NCBI GenBank assembly: GCA_965230345.1
Contig: CBDDKR010000002.1
Span: 1,860,001-1,924,000, forward strand
DNA length: 64,000 nucleotides
Reading direction: 5' to 3'
Source: JADKBO01 sp965230345
GTDB lineage: Bacteria > Bacteroidota > Bacteroidia > Chitinophagales > Saprospiraceae
Shown: in pieces, positions 42,091-51,932 of the stretch
Layout: every line of letters begins with the position of its first letter
How positions within the stretch are numbered: the stretch's first letter is position 1
Notes under the pieces: model-generated
The model's input: only the letters and a program-made list of their open reading frames with translations
The model's database searches: none
What the model was told of the DNA's origin: nothing
Made by a program: the position numbers and the translations under genes

Positions 42091-45074
42091 TTTTTGATAA
42101 ACTTAAGTGTTTTTCTTTCACCTGTGTTGGAAAGAATCTCCAATAAGTAGATTCCTTGTGAATAATGAGCGACATTGATGCGGTCACTTGATAGATAATT
42201 GATCTTTTTTTGATGTCCTGTAATGTCAAATATTCTTAACTTATCCAGTTGATCAAGACCTTGAATCGTTATAATATCTTGAGTTGGATTAGGGAAAATT
42301 TTGATATCATTATTAGATGTTTGCTCGACATCTGTTGTACCATGTATGGCAAGGTTATTCAAAAGGTTTGCATCATAGTCTAGCGGATCAGCGCTTGAAG
42401 TGCCTTGATGATTGAAAAAATCGATTTGTATTTCTCCTTTAAAATTATCAGGTAATGGGATATGATGCGATATGGTCTTTCCTTCTTCCTGACCCCAAAT
42501 AATCTCTTCGGAATCCGTACCGTCAAACCTTGATATGACCCGACATATGGATGTAAAATCATTTATTCCTTCTAGACTAATAGTATCTTTTCGAAATTGG
42601 GTTAATTCAAATTGTATAACGTTTTGATTCATTCCTGATAGGTCAACACAGGCAGTGATAGATGCATCACCATAGGTCAATATGTTAAGATTCTCTTCTG
42701 GTGAAGAACATGGAAATCGTTCAGAATTTCTGTCTTCTCCAAATATGCCTAGATGAAGATCACCTAGGTATGAAATATTAGAATATATACTTTGCGTTAG
42801 CATGTCATCATGTATGGACAGATCATCACAAGTGTTTTCGTATGTGCCTTTAATTTCAGGAGTATATCTTATAGGAGCGGTATGGTCATCATTTTCGAAT
42901 AGCAAATCTTCTGCTTTGCTAATAATTACACTTACATCTGAATCTTTAGAGTCAGGGATAAAACTGTCTTCGTAAGTTAAAAATTGACCAGGTTCGATGA
43001 CTTCTTCCAAGAGAATATTATGCTTATGTATCAATGCATTATTTTGATAATATTCAAGTTCTATGTTTTTACCTATCGGCAAATCTACACAACTTGAATT
43101 TTGAAGTCTTACAACGGAATTTGCTTTATTTGAAAAACATTTATCAATTGAAAAACTTGGCAAAAAGATCCTTACTTTGGGCACTTTAGATGTAAAGTTT
43201 CTGAAATAAGCAGATGAATAATTGTTTGATTGATTTTCATCTTCATTTCTAATAGACAAATTAATAAAATTAAAACCATCTTCAGTAATATGTAAGGCAT
43301 CTTCAATCTTCACTTCATAACGATCTCCAATATTCAAGTCTCGATCTAACCTTAAGGTTACCAACGAGTCGATCTGATTTGAACTAAATATGTCTACATT
43401 AATGATGGTATCTTTGGGGTAGACTTTTTGACCAATGTTCAATAGAGCAAATTCAACGTCAATTTTTTGGTCCTCATAGCACGTCAAGTTGTCTTCCAAT
43501 TCAAACAAAAGACCTATATCATCCAATTCAATGCCTATTTCTCTTGGAAGCCCACAAGCTCGCCAAGCTTCAGTTATAGACTGCATCATGCCGCTGTTCA
43601 CACCAAATAATTCTTCACAAGCTGCTATAGTTGATTCGTGTAAGTGTTGGTAGTTTGATGATGGAGTCAAATAAAATCTTTGCACTAAGAATACCAAGTT
43701 TAATACATCATTAATGGGTTGTGGTTTTACGTCATAAGATACACCCAATTCATTGTTGTCTTTATCACCATTGGTCATAAGGTAAAACCAATAATTGAAG
43801 ACTCCACTATTGGTGTGGACCGCTCCTGAAGTTGACCAATATTCGCCTAGATACAATTGGGGACATTCATATTTATTGGGATCAGACATAGATCGAAAAG
43901 TCCTTCCATGCATTGTCTTATGAAACTCTGGTCCCAATTCCCAAGAAAATGTAGAAGGAGAGTTGAAATATTCCAAAGATTTCCCAAAGATGTCACTCAT
44001 AGACTCATTAATAGCTCCAGATTCGTTTGCATAGATTAGATCAGAAGTATAGTCCGTGATGCCATGCATAAACTCATGCCCTACCACAGAATAGGTTGTC
44101 AAAGGTCCATTGTGACAATCTCCATTTCCAAATACGGCATTTTCTCCATCCCAAAAAGCATTAATTATTGAGGCTCCTTGGCTCATATGAACAACAGGAT
44201 TCATTGCTCCTCCATTATTATCTATACCTTTCCATTGGAACTTATCTAACATCATATCATGGAATCTAGAAGTGCAATGATGTGCGTCTAGAGCAATTTC
44301 ATCTTGATCTGCATTTTGCAGATCCCATGTATTGGAATCCATTTCATACTTCTGGTAAGTGCCTGTTTTAGCTGTATATGTGGTAATATTCCTTTCAGGA
44401 TCTCTTAATACGAAATGATTAGCTGAAATAGAATCAACGATAAATTCCTGTTCGCCGTAATATCTTGTATTTCCTTTAGCTGGAATACCAATAGAGCAAA
44501 TTATACTGTGATCATCGATGATTTGTTTTGTTCTGGAGTCAATTATGGCTTCACGAACGTCGAATGGTTGCTGAGTTTTATATTTAATAAGATATGCCCA
44601 GCAATACTGACCTGAAGAATTGGGATAGCTTTTGTCTGAGACTATCTTGACCTGATCAATGATGGTTATAGGAGCTTGCGGGAGTTCAAAACCTTGTTTG
44701 TAGGTTAAGATCTGAGTAATCTCTTCATTACTTCGTGTTGGGAATTTATGTTCTATATTTATAAAATCTAGATGCCCATCCCACCTAATAACATGGTCAT
44801 TTAGATAATGTATGTTGATTACATTTCCAATGACAGGAAGACCTTTAAAGGTTCGTTGTAGCTTTTTATGAATAAACCCTTTGGGAGTGAAAAGGCTATC
44901 TTTCACCTCAAAATCAGAAAGATTGGTCTGATATTGAGAAGCAAGATGGTTTAAGAAGTTTTCATGTTTAATTCCATCATCAATTCTATGTAAAAGCCGC
45001 GATTGAGGCTTTTGAGCAAATAGTGCAGAACATCCAAGACTAAATATCAGTAGAAAAGATAGAGAACGAAACAT
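42087..45074 (-). CDS. M4 family metallopeptidase (thermolysin type) with T9SS type A sorting domain, copy 1
   Basis: The 995-residue protein has a signal peptide (to about 20), an FTP/PepSY-type propeptide (LQRTFKGLPVIGNVINIHYLNDHVIRWDGHLDFINI), then the catalytic domain: SVVGHEFMHGITDYTSDLIYANESGAINESMSDIFG (about 327-362) has the HExxH zinc site and the third ligand Glu. The C-terminal half contains CARDB-like sandwiches (IDVEFALLNIGQKVYPKDTIINVDIFSS) and ends in a sorting domain (IKIFPNPTQDIITIQG...). It is a secreted zinc protease. It lies 56 bases downstream of its paralogue, so they are probably cotranscribed. Confidence 0.92.
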   Translation of the reverse strand: MFRSLSFLLIFSLGCSALFAQKPQSRLLHRIDDGIKHENFLNHLASQYQTNLSDFEVKDSLFTPKGFIHKKLQRTFKGLPVIGNVINIHYLNDHVIRWDGHLDFINIEHKFPTRSNEEITQILTYKQGFELPQAPITIIDQVKIVSDKSYPNSSGQYCWAYLIKYKTQQPFDVREAIIDSRTKQIIDDHSIICSIGIPAKGNTRYYGEQEFIVDSISANHFVLRDPERNITTYTAKTGTYQKYEMDSNTWDLQNADQDEIALDAHHCTSRFHDMMLDKFQWKGIDNNGGAMNPVVHMSQGASIINAFWDGENAVFGNGDCHNGPLTTYSVVGHEFMHGITDYTSDLIYANESGAINESMSDIFGKSLEYFNSPSTFSWELGPEFHKTMHGRTFRSMSDPNKYECPQLYLGEYWSTSGAVHTNSGVFNYWFYLMTNGDKDNNELGVSYDVKPQPINDVLNLVFLVQRFYLTPSSNYQHLHESTIAACEELFGVNSGMMQSITEAWRACGLPREIGIELDDIGLLFELEDNLTCYEDQKIDVEFALLNIGQKVYPKDTIINVDIFSSNQIDSLVTLRLDRDLNIGDRYEVKIEDALHITEDGFNFINLSIRNEDENQSNNYSSAYFRNFTSKVPKVRIFLPSFSIDKCFSNKANSVVRLQNSSCVDLPIGKNIELEYYQNNALIHKHNILLEEVIEPGQFLTYEDSFIPDSKDSDVSVIISKAEDLLFENDDHTAPIRYTPEIKGTYENTCDDLSIHDDMLTQSIYSNISYLGDLHLGIFGEDRNSERFPCSSPEENLNILTYGDASITACVDLSGMNQNVIQFELTQFRKDTISLEGINDFTSICRVISRFDGTDSEEIIWGQEEGKTISHHIPLPDNFKGEIQIDFFNHQGTSSADPLDYDANLLNNLAIHGTTDVEQTSNNDIKIFPNPTQDIITIQGLDQLDKLRIFDITGHQKKINYLSSDRINVAHYSQGIYLLEILSNTGERKTLKFIKN

Positions 45075-45130
45075 GAGTGGTCCTATTTTGTTGATGTTGA
45101 GAATAATAGCTGTTCAAGGTAGTTATTTTA

Positions 45131-48118
45131 TTAAAACTTTTGAGATCCTAGCTTAATAAATCTTTTATTCAGGTATTGCCCTGAATCGAGTTGCACTTGA
45201 ATGATGTAAATGCCATTTGGATATTGGGAAACATTGAGCTCTTGTGGTGAATTACGATGAACTCTATATTCTTTCCCAGTAATATCTAATATGCCCAAAA
45301 CATCAGATGTAGAACATCCATTAAGCCTAAGTTCATCAGATGTTGGATTGGGGTAGATGTTGATATCTTCATTCAAATGGTCCATTGTACTCGTAACACT
45401 TTTTATGGATATGTTATTAATTAGGCTAGCATCATAATCTAAATTTGTTGAATCCAAACTGCCTTGATGATTAAAGAATTCGAAAGTGATTTCGCCAAAG
45501 AAATGATCAGGAAGTGCAATGGTATGTGAATGTGTAATTCCTTCTTGCTGATCCCATATGATTTTTTCAATTCTTTCTTGATCCGATTCTGCGACTACCT
45601 TACACACGGAGGTAAAATCCTTAAATTCAGGTTGGGAAATTTGATCTGTTCGAAACTGTATTAGTTCAAATTCTATAATGTTGTTTTTCATTTCGGAAAG
45701 ATCAAAGCACCCTTTTATTGTCGCATTTCCAAAAGGTGCACTATTGATGTTTTCCTCGGCTGATAGGCAAGGTGTAGTTCCATAATTGACTCCAAATATT
45801 CCTAGTTTGGAATCGTTTTCATAATAATAATTTCTATGGATATTGTTAGTTTCCAAATCTTCTAGAATGGAAAGATCATCGCAAGTATTATGATAACTTC
45901 CCTTAATCTCGGGTTTATAATCAACGTCTGTGTATAAAGAAGTCAACCAATAATTAAGTTCTGTGGATTCTCCCTGATCTATAAATATTTCTGATTCTTT
46001 GTTGAGTAGGTCTAAACTGTCAATAATTGTAATACCGCTTCCAGGAGCAATACTTCTTTCAAGTATAATAGTTTGTTTATGAATTAATGTTCCTTCTTGA
46101 TAATAGTCTAATTCTATGGATCCATTTTGAGGTAATTCTTCACAACTTGCATTGAATAAGTATGTTTCGGATACGGCTTTATTGGAAAAGCACTCGTTTA
46201 CGACGATATAAGGAGGAAATAGTCTGGCTGTTGGAGTAGAATAGGGGAGATTTGCTAGGAAATCATAGGACCTATTATTGGAATTGTTATCATCATCATC
46301 TAAGATGGAAATACTAATAAAATATTCCTTTGTCTCATTGATATGTAGCGCCTCTTCAAGGACATAGTTGATGTATTCATTGCCATTTAAATCTTGTTCA
46401 AGTGTAATAAAAAATGTGGAGTCAATTAGGTCAGGGGAATATAAGTTGATCTGGATTTGAGAACCAGCTGAATATGTATGATTACCAGAATTTTGAATGG
46501 TGAATTCAACATCAAGTTTTTCATTGCCCAAACAAGTGAATGACTGTGCTAATTGATAAGAAATGGCCAGGTCGTTAATGTTTATATTGATCTCACGTGG
46601 TATTCCACATGCTTTCCAAGCTTGAATTACAGACTGTTGCATAGTACTATTAGCTCCAAACAATTCTTCGCATGCCTTCAGTGTTGATTGATACAGGTGA
46701 TTGTAATCAGATGAAGGAAACAAATAGGCTCTTTGAACAAGAAATACAAGTTCTAGGACATCATCAAAAGAATGGGGAAGGACATTGTAGATTGTTCCTA
46801 GTTCATTGGTTCCTTGTCCTCCGCTAGTCATGAGATAAAACCAATAATTAAAGACTCCACTATTGGTGTGAACGGCACCTCCATCAGACCAATATTTTCC
46901 TTGATATAGTTTAGGGCATCTAGTTTTGTTTGGGTTAGATAAGGACCTTAAAGTTCTTCCATAGTCTGTTTTATGAAATTCTGGTCCTAAATCCCATGAA
47001 AATGTAGCTGGTGAGTTGTAATATTCAAGAGCTTTTCCAAAGATATCGCTCATTGATTCGTTTATAGCACCTGATTCATTGGCATATATTAAGTCAGATG
47101 AATAGTCGGTAATTCCATGCATGAATTCATGGCCCACAACAGAATATGTTGTTAGAGGTGAATGGTGACAATCACCATTACCAAATACAGCATTCTGTCC
47201 ATCCCAATAGGCATTTAAGATAGCCGCACCTTGACTCATGTGGACTACAGGATCCATTGCTCCTCCTAAATTATCAATACCTTGCCATTGGAATTTATTT
47301 GACATCATATCGTGAAACTTTGAAGTACAATGATGTGCATCAAGAGCTACTTCGTCTTGATCAGGACTTTGGAGATCCCAAGTATTGACATCCATCGTAT
47401 ATAACTTGTCTTGTCCTGTTTTGGCCGAATAAGTGGAAATATTTCTCACTGGATCTCTAAGTACAAAATGATCTGGAGCCAAAGAATCAACGATGAATTC
47501 TTGCTCACCATAATACTTTGTTTCTCCTTTGCCTGGAACACCTAGAAAGCACAAGATGCTTCTATCATCGATGATTTTTTTTGTTTCAGCATTGATGATA
47601 GCTTCGCGTGAATCAAAAGGATCTGAAGTGTTGTATTTGATAATATACGCCCAACAGTATTCATCGGTAACTAGTGGGTACTGTTTGTCAACAACTATCC
47701 TCTCGACTTGTTTGATATTATTTATAGATAAATGAGCTTCTTTTTTATCCAGAATTTGGATCAAACTGTTGTTGTCCAATTCAGGGAATTCATTAGAAAG
47801 ACCTATAGGACCGATATGTCCATCCCATCCAGTAATCAATCCTTCATCAAAATGCACATTAATTACATTTCCTAGTACAGATAATCCGTTGTATTGTTGT
47901 TGCCTTTTTTCATGAATAATTCCCGGTATTTCTGATGTTTTATCTTTTATGATTAGATCATTAATATCTATATCGTATTCTGTGTTTAAGTAAGTTGTAA
48001 ATTTCTCTGGGGTTAGTTTTTGATCTAATTGACGTGAAAAATCGGAAGTAGATTTCTGACCAAATAGAACTCCTCCAAAAGAACAAATAAATAAAATTAG
48101 TGTACAAATTTTAGGCAT
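45131..48118 (-). CDS. M4 family metallopeptidase with T9SS type A sorting domain, copy 2
   Basis: With the start at 48118 a proper signal peptide appears (MPKICTLILFICSFGGVLFGQ); a longer frame begins at 48175. Layout equals copy 1: FTP propeptide, zinc domain with VGHEFMHGITDYSSDLIYANESGAINESMSDIFG (about 327-360), CARDB-like sandwiches (KLDVEFTIQNSGNHTYSAGSQIQINLYS) and a sorting domain (INIYPNPTSDELRLNG...). The catalytic domains are close; the C-terminal halves differ much more. It is the promoter-proximal member of the pair. Confidence 0.92.
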   Translation of the reverse strand: MPKICTLILFICSFGGVLFGQKSTSDFSRQLDQKLTPEKFTTYLNTEYDIDINDLIIKDKTSEIPGIIHEKRQQQYNGLSVLGNVINVHFDEGLITGWDGHIGPIGLSNEFPELDNNSLIQILDKKEAHLSINNIKQVERIVVDKQYPLVTDEYCWAYIIKYNTSDPFDSREAIINAETKKIIDDRSILCFLGVPGKGETKYYGEQEFIVDSLAPDHFVLRDPVRNISTYSAKTGQDKLYTMDVNTWDLQSPDQDEVALDAHHCTSKFHDMMSNKFQWQGIDNLGGAMDPVVHMSQGAAILNAYWDGQNAVFGNGDCHHSPLTTYSVVGHEFMHGITDYSSDLIYANESGAINESMSDIFGKALEYYNSPATFSWDLGPEFHKTDYGRTLRSLSNPNKTRCPKLYQGKYWSDGGAVHTNSGVFNYWFYLMTSGGQGTNELGTIYNVLPHSFDDVLELVFLVQRAYLFPSSDYNHLYQSTLKACEELFGANSTMQQSVIQAWKACGIPREINININDLAISYQLAQSFTCLGNEKLDVEFTIQNSGNHTYSAGSQIQINLYSPDLIDSTFFITLEQDLNGNEYINYVLEEALHINETKEYFISISILDDDDNNSNNRSYDFLANLPYSTPTARLFPPYIVVNECFSNKAVSETYLFNASCEELPQNGSIELDYYQEGTLIHKQTIILERSIAPGSGITIIDSLDLLNKESEIFIDQGESTELNYWLTSLYTDVDYKPEIKGSYHNTCDDLSILEDLETNNIHRNYYYENDSKLGIFGVNYGTTPCLSAEENINSAPFGNATIKGCFDLSEMKNNIIEFELIQFRTDQISQPEFKDFTSVCKVVAESDQERIEKIIWDQQEGITHSHTIALPDHFFGEITFEFFNHQGSLDSTNLDYDASLINNISIKSVTSTMDHLNEDINIYPNPTSDELRLNGCSTSDVLGILDITGKEYRVHRNSPQELNVSQYPNGIYIIQVQLDSGQYLNKRFIKLGSQKF

Positions 48119-48322
48119 AGCTAGTTTTGATTTAGAAGTGATTAAAAATGTATTGTCAACTGACTTACATATCATTGAATCTCAACACTTCAACGTTTTC
48201 GACTCATAGTTCTGGTTATGAATTTCAAAGAAAGATTCGTCCAGTAAATCCAATATGTTCAACTGATTTTAATATGCATTTTTATTACTTCAATGGTTAA
48301 ATACAATATTAAATGATCATTT

Positions 48323-48330
48323 CAAATATA
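48323..48330 (-). promoter_or_regulatory. Candidate -7 element for the metalloprotease pair
   Basis: On the minus strand TATATTTG (48330-48323) fits the consensus exactly, giving a leader of about 200 bases before the ATG at 48118. No clear TTTG lies 19-21 bases further upstream. Confidence 0.35.
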
Positions 48331-48407
48331 CATTGTTGTAAACCGATAAGTGACTATGAAATGATAAGCTGTGTCTTAGAAGACAAGAATTGATGTGAAA
48401 TAGGGGC

Positions 48408-48445
48408 AAAAAAAGAGATCGGTCGTTTTCCCCCTGACCGATCTC
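48408..48445 (-). terminator. Strong minus-strand terminator with no gene upstream
   Basis: GAGATCGGTC and GACCGATCTC form a perfect 10-bp stem with an 11-base loop; on the minus strand seven T residues follow (48414-48408). It lies between the metalloprotease promoter region and the divergent trans-sulfuration gene, where no minus-strand gene exists. Confidence 0.7.
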
Positions 48446-48883
48446 AAGTAACAATTGCTTAAGTAAAAATCCTTAAATAATCTGAACACCTCAATAATTG
48501 CAGATATGATGCCAAACAATAAAAAACGTCTATTTAAAATGGGGTAAAAAATAGATTATGCAAAAACATAATTTGAAAACAATTGGAAAATAGTCTTGTA
48601 TGTATATAATTTTATTAATATGATGTGTTGTTTGAGATGATGACCCGATTACAATACCAATTGATGGTCAATTTTGCGTTTGGTTTAGATGATGTTTGAA
48701 CCGATAAGGAATGTAATTGTTAGTCTTGGTATGGAGTGGAATTGGTAGAAAAGAAACCTACAATTTATAGATTGATTGCTACAGCTAGTACATAATTCGT
48801 TTCAAAATCAAGGATTCTATAAATAACATATTAATTTTGCCCTTTAGATTTATTTAGATATTTTGATAAAGCATACATTATAA
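48446..48883. other. Intergenic region, possible untranslated minus-strand transcript
   Basis: These 438 bases upstream of the trans-sulfuration gene hold no frame of 60 codons on either strand. The terminator at their left edge faces left, so a leftward RNA from this region is likely. I see no clear promoter for it and no known riboswitch for the rightward gene. Confidence 0.35.
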
Positions 48884-50029
48884 ATGAAATTCGGAACTAA
48901 AGTTATACATGCGGGAATAAAGCCTGACCCAAGTACTGGAGCTATCATGACTCCAATATATCAGACATCTACATATGTTCAAGACGCGCCAGGAGTCCAT
49001 AAAGGATTTGAATATGCAAGAACCCAAAATCCTACACGATCTACTCTTGAAGCAAATCTAGCAGCATTGGAAAATGGGAAATACGGCATTTGTTTTGGTT
49101 CTGGTCTTGCTGCTATTGACGCTGCCATGAAATTATTGAAACCTGGTGATGAGGTGATTTCGACGAATGATTTATATGGTGGGTCATATCGATTGATGAC
49201 TCAGATATTTGGCAAATATGGTATCGATTTCAAATTTGTTGACTTGCAAAATATTGACAATTTCAAAAGTCAGATTTCTTCAAGTACTAAAATGATTTGG
49301 ATTGAGACACCGACAAATCCAATGCTTAATATCATTGACATCAAAAAGGTAGCTGAAGAGGTGTCAGGTAAAGACATAATTGTTGTAGCAGACAACACAT
49401 TTGCTTCTCCTTTCCTTCAAAATCCTCTGGATTTAGGAGTAGATTTGGTAATGCATTCAGCTACCAAATATATTGGTGGACATTCAGATGTTATTCATGG
49501 GGCATTGATAACTAATGATAAAGACTTGGCCGACCAATTGTATTTTATTCAGAATGCTGCAGGTGCTGTTCCTGGTCCACAAGACTGTTTTCTTTTGCTT
49601 AGAGGTATAAAAACACTTCATCTACGAGTGCAAAGATCATCAGAAAATGCAGCTAAGATCGCAGAATACTTGAGGACCGTTGACGTGGTAGATAATATAT
49701 ATTATCCAGGTTTCGAATCTCATCCTAATCATGAAGTAGCAAAGAGTCAGATGCGAATGTTTGGAGGAATGGTTTCTTTTGATCTCAAAGGAAATAATCA
49801 AGAAGATGCAATTAAAGTATTGAGTAATACTCATCTATTTTCTTTAGCTGAATCATTAGGTGGAGTAGAATCATTGATTGGGCATCCTGCGAGTATGACC
49901 CATGCTTCTATTCCTAAGGAGGAAAGAATGAAGGTAGGATTGACAGATTCGTTAATAAGACTAAGTGTCGGAGTAGAAGATGTTGAAGATTTAATCGAAG
50001 ATCTTAAATCTGCGTTTGAAAAATTGTAA
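48884..50029 (+). CDS. Trans-sulfuration enzyme (cystathionine gamma-synthase/beta-lyase type)
   Basis: A 381-residue PLP enzyme of the Cys/Met metabolism family. GIKPDPSTGAIMTPIYQTSTYVQ opens the fold, FGSGLAAIDAAMKLLKPGDEV (71-91) binds the cofactor phosphate, and K195 in HSATKYIGGHSDVIHG is the Schiff-base Lys. VGVEDVEDLIEDLKSAF closes it. Which reaction it favours (synthase, beta-lyase or gamma-lyase) cannot be told by eye. The DinB gene begins three bases after its stop, so they are cotranscribed. Confidence 0.9.
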   Translation: MKFGTKVIHAGIKPDPSTGAIMTPIYQTSTYVQDAPGVHKGFEYARTQNPTRSTLEANLAALENGKYGICFGSGLAAIDAAMKLLKPGDEVISTNDLYGGSYRLMTQIFGKYGIDFKFVDLQNIDNFKSQISSSTKMIWIETPTNPMLNIIDIKKVAEEVSGKDIIVVADNTFASPFLQNPLDLGVDLVMHSATKYIGGHSDVIHGALITNDKDLADQLYFIQNAAGAVPGPQDCFLLLRGIKTLHLRVQRSSENAAKIAEYLRTVDVVDNIYYPGFESHPNHEVAKSQMRMFGGMVSFDLKGNNQEDAIKVLSNTHLFSLAESLGGVESLIGHPASMTHASIPKEERMKVGLTDSLIRLSVGVEDVEDLIEDLKSAFEKL

Positions 50030-50032
50030 CTA

Positions 50033-50545
50033 ATGGGTATAAGTCAAAATATAAAACCAGACTTACATGGAGCGTTTTATAATGGCTATGTTGAATTAGT
50101 CGTTGATGATCCAATATCTGAGATGGGTCGGCAGCAGACTATATTAAAAGAATGGCTTTTAAAAAATAAGAGTAAACTATCGTATCGTTATAATGAAGAC
50201 AAATGGACGATTCGTCAAGTGGTCATGCATATGATTGATGCAGAATTAATATTTGGCTATAGATTATTGAGGATAGGTAGAGGAGATCAAATTCCATTGG
50301 AAGGATTTGATCAAAATGATTATATTGATTCTAATGATTTTAAGCACTTGCAAATGGCTGATTTGGTGCAAATTCTTGATCAAACAAGGCAACAAACCTT
50401 GGCCATCATTTCTACTTTGGACGAGCGCTCATTTTCAAAGAGGGGAATAGCGAGTGGATATGATGTAAGTGTTGGAAGTTTGATTTATATAATTGCAGGT
50501 CATGCAATACATCATACTAACATTTTGCTAGATCGATACGTTTAA
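50033..50545 (+). CDS. DinB/YfiT-like putative metal-dependent protein
   Basis: The 170-residue four-helix protein carries three His residues at the expected metal positions: HMIDAE (about 63-68), and GHAIHH (about 157-162). NEDKWTIRQVVMHMIDAELIFGYRLLRI is the typical second helix. DinB-fold proteins include bacillithiol- and mycothiol-linked transferases; its pairing with a sulfur amino-acid enzyme would fit thiol chemistry, but this is inference. No signal peptide. Confidence 0.85.
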   Translation: MGISQNIKPDLHGAFYNGYVELVVDDPISEMGRQQTILKEWLLKNKSKLSYRYNEDKWTIRQVVMHMIDAELIFGYRLLRIGRGDQIPLEGFDQNDYIDSNDFKHLQMADLVQILDQTRQQTLAIISTLDERSFSKRGIASGYDVSVGSLIYIIAGHAIHHTNILLDRYV

Positions 50546-50661
50546 TACTCATATTTGTGAACATAAAGTGAAGCGTTATTTTTAAATTTCTTAATCATTC
50601 AGATTTAATTCTTGCTGACTATAATCGAATTGATCTAAGGGACCTGAAAAAGAATTTTTTA

Positions 50662-51336
50662 ATGGTTCGAAAAGATCAAAAATATGTGGTTGAACAAGAT
50701 AAACTTCCCAAACTGTATAAGTTTTTAATGAACTCTTATGCACTGTTGGAAGTGGATGGAGAGATACACAACTCTTATGAAACCGATTATTATGATACGA
50801 AGGATTTTGACCTGTATCATATGCATCATAATAAGAGGAGAAGTCGTTTTAAACTTAGAGAACGAACCTACGTGAAAAGCAGTACAAAGTTTATTGAGTT
50901 TAAAGAAAAGAACAATAAATCTGTTACACACAAAACGAGGAGTGAGTTAAATAGTGATTTGACGAAGGGTCAATTAGATGATTTGGTTGATGCAAAGTAC
51001 CCGATTGATTATACTACCGTTGATAAGGTTGTAAAAGTATCTTACGAAAGATTAACATTTGTTGGTGACCAAACTAGGATAACAGTAGACCAAGGTCTTA
51101 CATTCTCAAATGGAGAAAATAGGCATAGTTTGAATAAAACTGCAATTGTCGAATTTAAGTATACGAATAATACTCAATTAAGGGCTTTCCATCGATTTAT
51201 GTTATCACTTGGAATAAGGCCAATGTCAGTATCTAAATACTGTATTGGGATGACTTATCTTTACGACTTAAAGTCCAATAACTTTAAACGCAAATTACGC
51301 GCGATATCTAAAATCGAAAAAAATGAACTTGTTTAG
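50662..51336 (+). CDS. VTC-type polyphosphate polymerase domain protein
   Basis: The 224-residue soluble protein folds as a triphosphate tunnel. Basic and acidic rows expected in the tunnel are visible: RKDQKYVV (3-10), YDTKDFDLY, RRSRFKLRERTY (about 59-70), KFIEFKEKNNKSVTHKTR, TRITVDQGL, AIVEFKY and SVSKYCIGMTY. In yeast, Vtc4 uses this domain to build polyphosphate from ATP. It overlaps the DUF4956 membrane-protein gene by 14 bases and a DUF2490 gene follows, so the three act together. Whether it polymerises phosphate here is not proven. Confidence 0.85.
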   Translation: MVRKDQKYVVEQDKLPKLYKFLMNSYALLEVDGEIHNSYETDYYDTKDFDLYHMHHNKRRSRFKLRERTYVKSSTKFIEFKEKNNKSVTHKTRSELNSDLTKGQLDDLVDAKYPIDYTTVDKVVKVSYERLTFVGDQTRITVDQGLTFSNGENRHSLNKTAIVEFKYTNNTQLRAFHRFMLSLGIRPMSVSKYCIGMTYLYDLKSNNFKRKLRAISKIEKNELV

Positions 51337-51922
51337 TATTGATTCTACCCAACTTTATGACCTGTCGGTACGTTTAGGTATTGATTTAGTGACCATAATT
51401 GGGTTGGTACATTTCATTTATTTTAAGCATAAAAAAGAGCGAGAGTTCGCATTTACATTTTTTTTGTTTAATGTGATTATCTTCTTCGTTTCATTTTTGA
51501 TGAAGAGTGCTGAGATGTCCATGGGATTCGCTTTTGGTTTGTTTGCAATATTTGGTATCCTTAGATATCGTACGGATACGATGCCCATTAAGGAAATGAC
51601 CTACCTGCTCGCAGCCATTGCAATTGCTTTGGTAAATACCTTAGTTGATCTTAATTTGATCGCTCTGATTATCAATTTCTTTTTATTGATCTCTACATGG
51701 TGGATGGAAAGACTCTGGTTTGGTGATCAGCAAGAGAGTAAAACAATAATGTATGAAAATATTGAGTTAACACATTTAGATCGATACGAAGAGTTATTAG
51801 AAGATCTTCAAGGTCGAACGGGTTTAAATATTGATCGAATTCGCATTAAATCACTTAATTATTTGAATGACTCTGCCCAAATAAAAATTTACTATAGAAA
51901 GGCAAAGGTGGAAAAGGTGTAA
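51323..51922 (+). CDS. DUF4956 membrane protein
   Basis: The 199-residue protein has about four membrane helices in residues 15-130 and a soluble C-terminal domain of 65 residues (ELTHLDRYEELLEDLQGRTGLNIDRIRIKSLNYLNDSAQIKIYYRK). FGLFAIFGILRYRTDTMPIKEMTYLLAAIAIALVNTLVDL (about 70-109) is the conserved core. DUF4956 genes often neighbour VTC-domain genes in bacteria, and the membrane part could be the exit channel or anchor for a polymer made by the VTC domain (inference). Confidence 0.88.
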   Translation: MNLFSIDSTQLYDLSVRLGIDLVTIIGLVHFIYFKHKKEREFAFTFFLFNVIIFFVSFLMKSAEMSMGFAFGLFAIFGILRYRTDTMPIKEMTYLLAAIAIALVNTLVDLNLIALIINFFLLISTWWMERLWFGDQQESKTIMYENIELTHLDRYEELLEDLQGRTGLNIDRIRIKSLNYLNDSAQIKIYYRKAKVEKV

Positions 51923-51932
51923 AATCTAATAT

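Noticed and set aside
42087..48118. Metalloprotease pair as an assembly duplication
   Set aside because: The copies differ throughout, most in the C-terminal halves, so they are true paralogues.
48446..48883. SAM or cobalamin riboswitch before the trans-sulfuration gene
   Set aside because: None of the conserved riboswitch cores or a rightward terminator could be seen; the only strong hairpin faces the other way.
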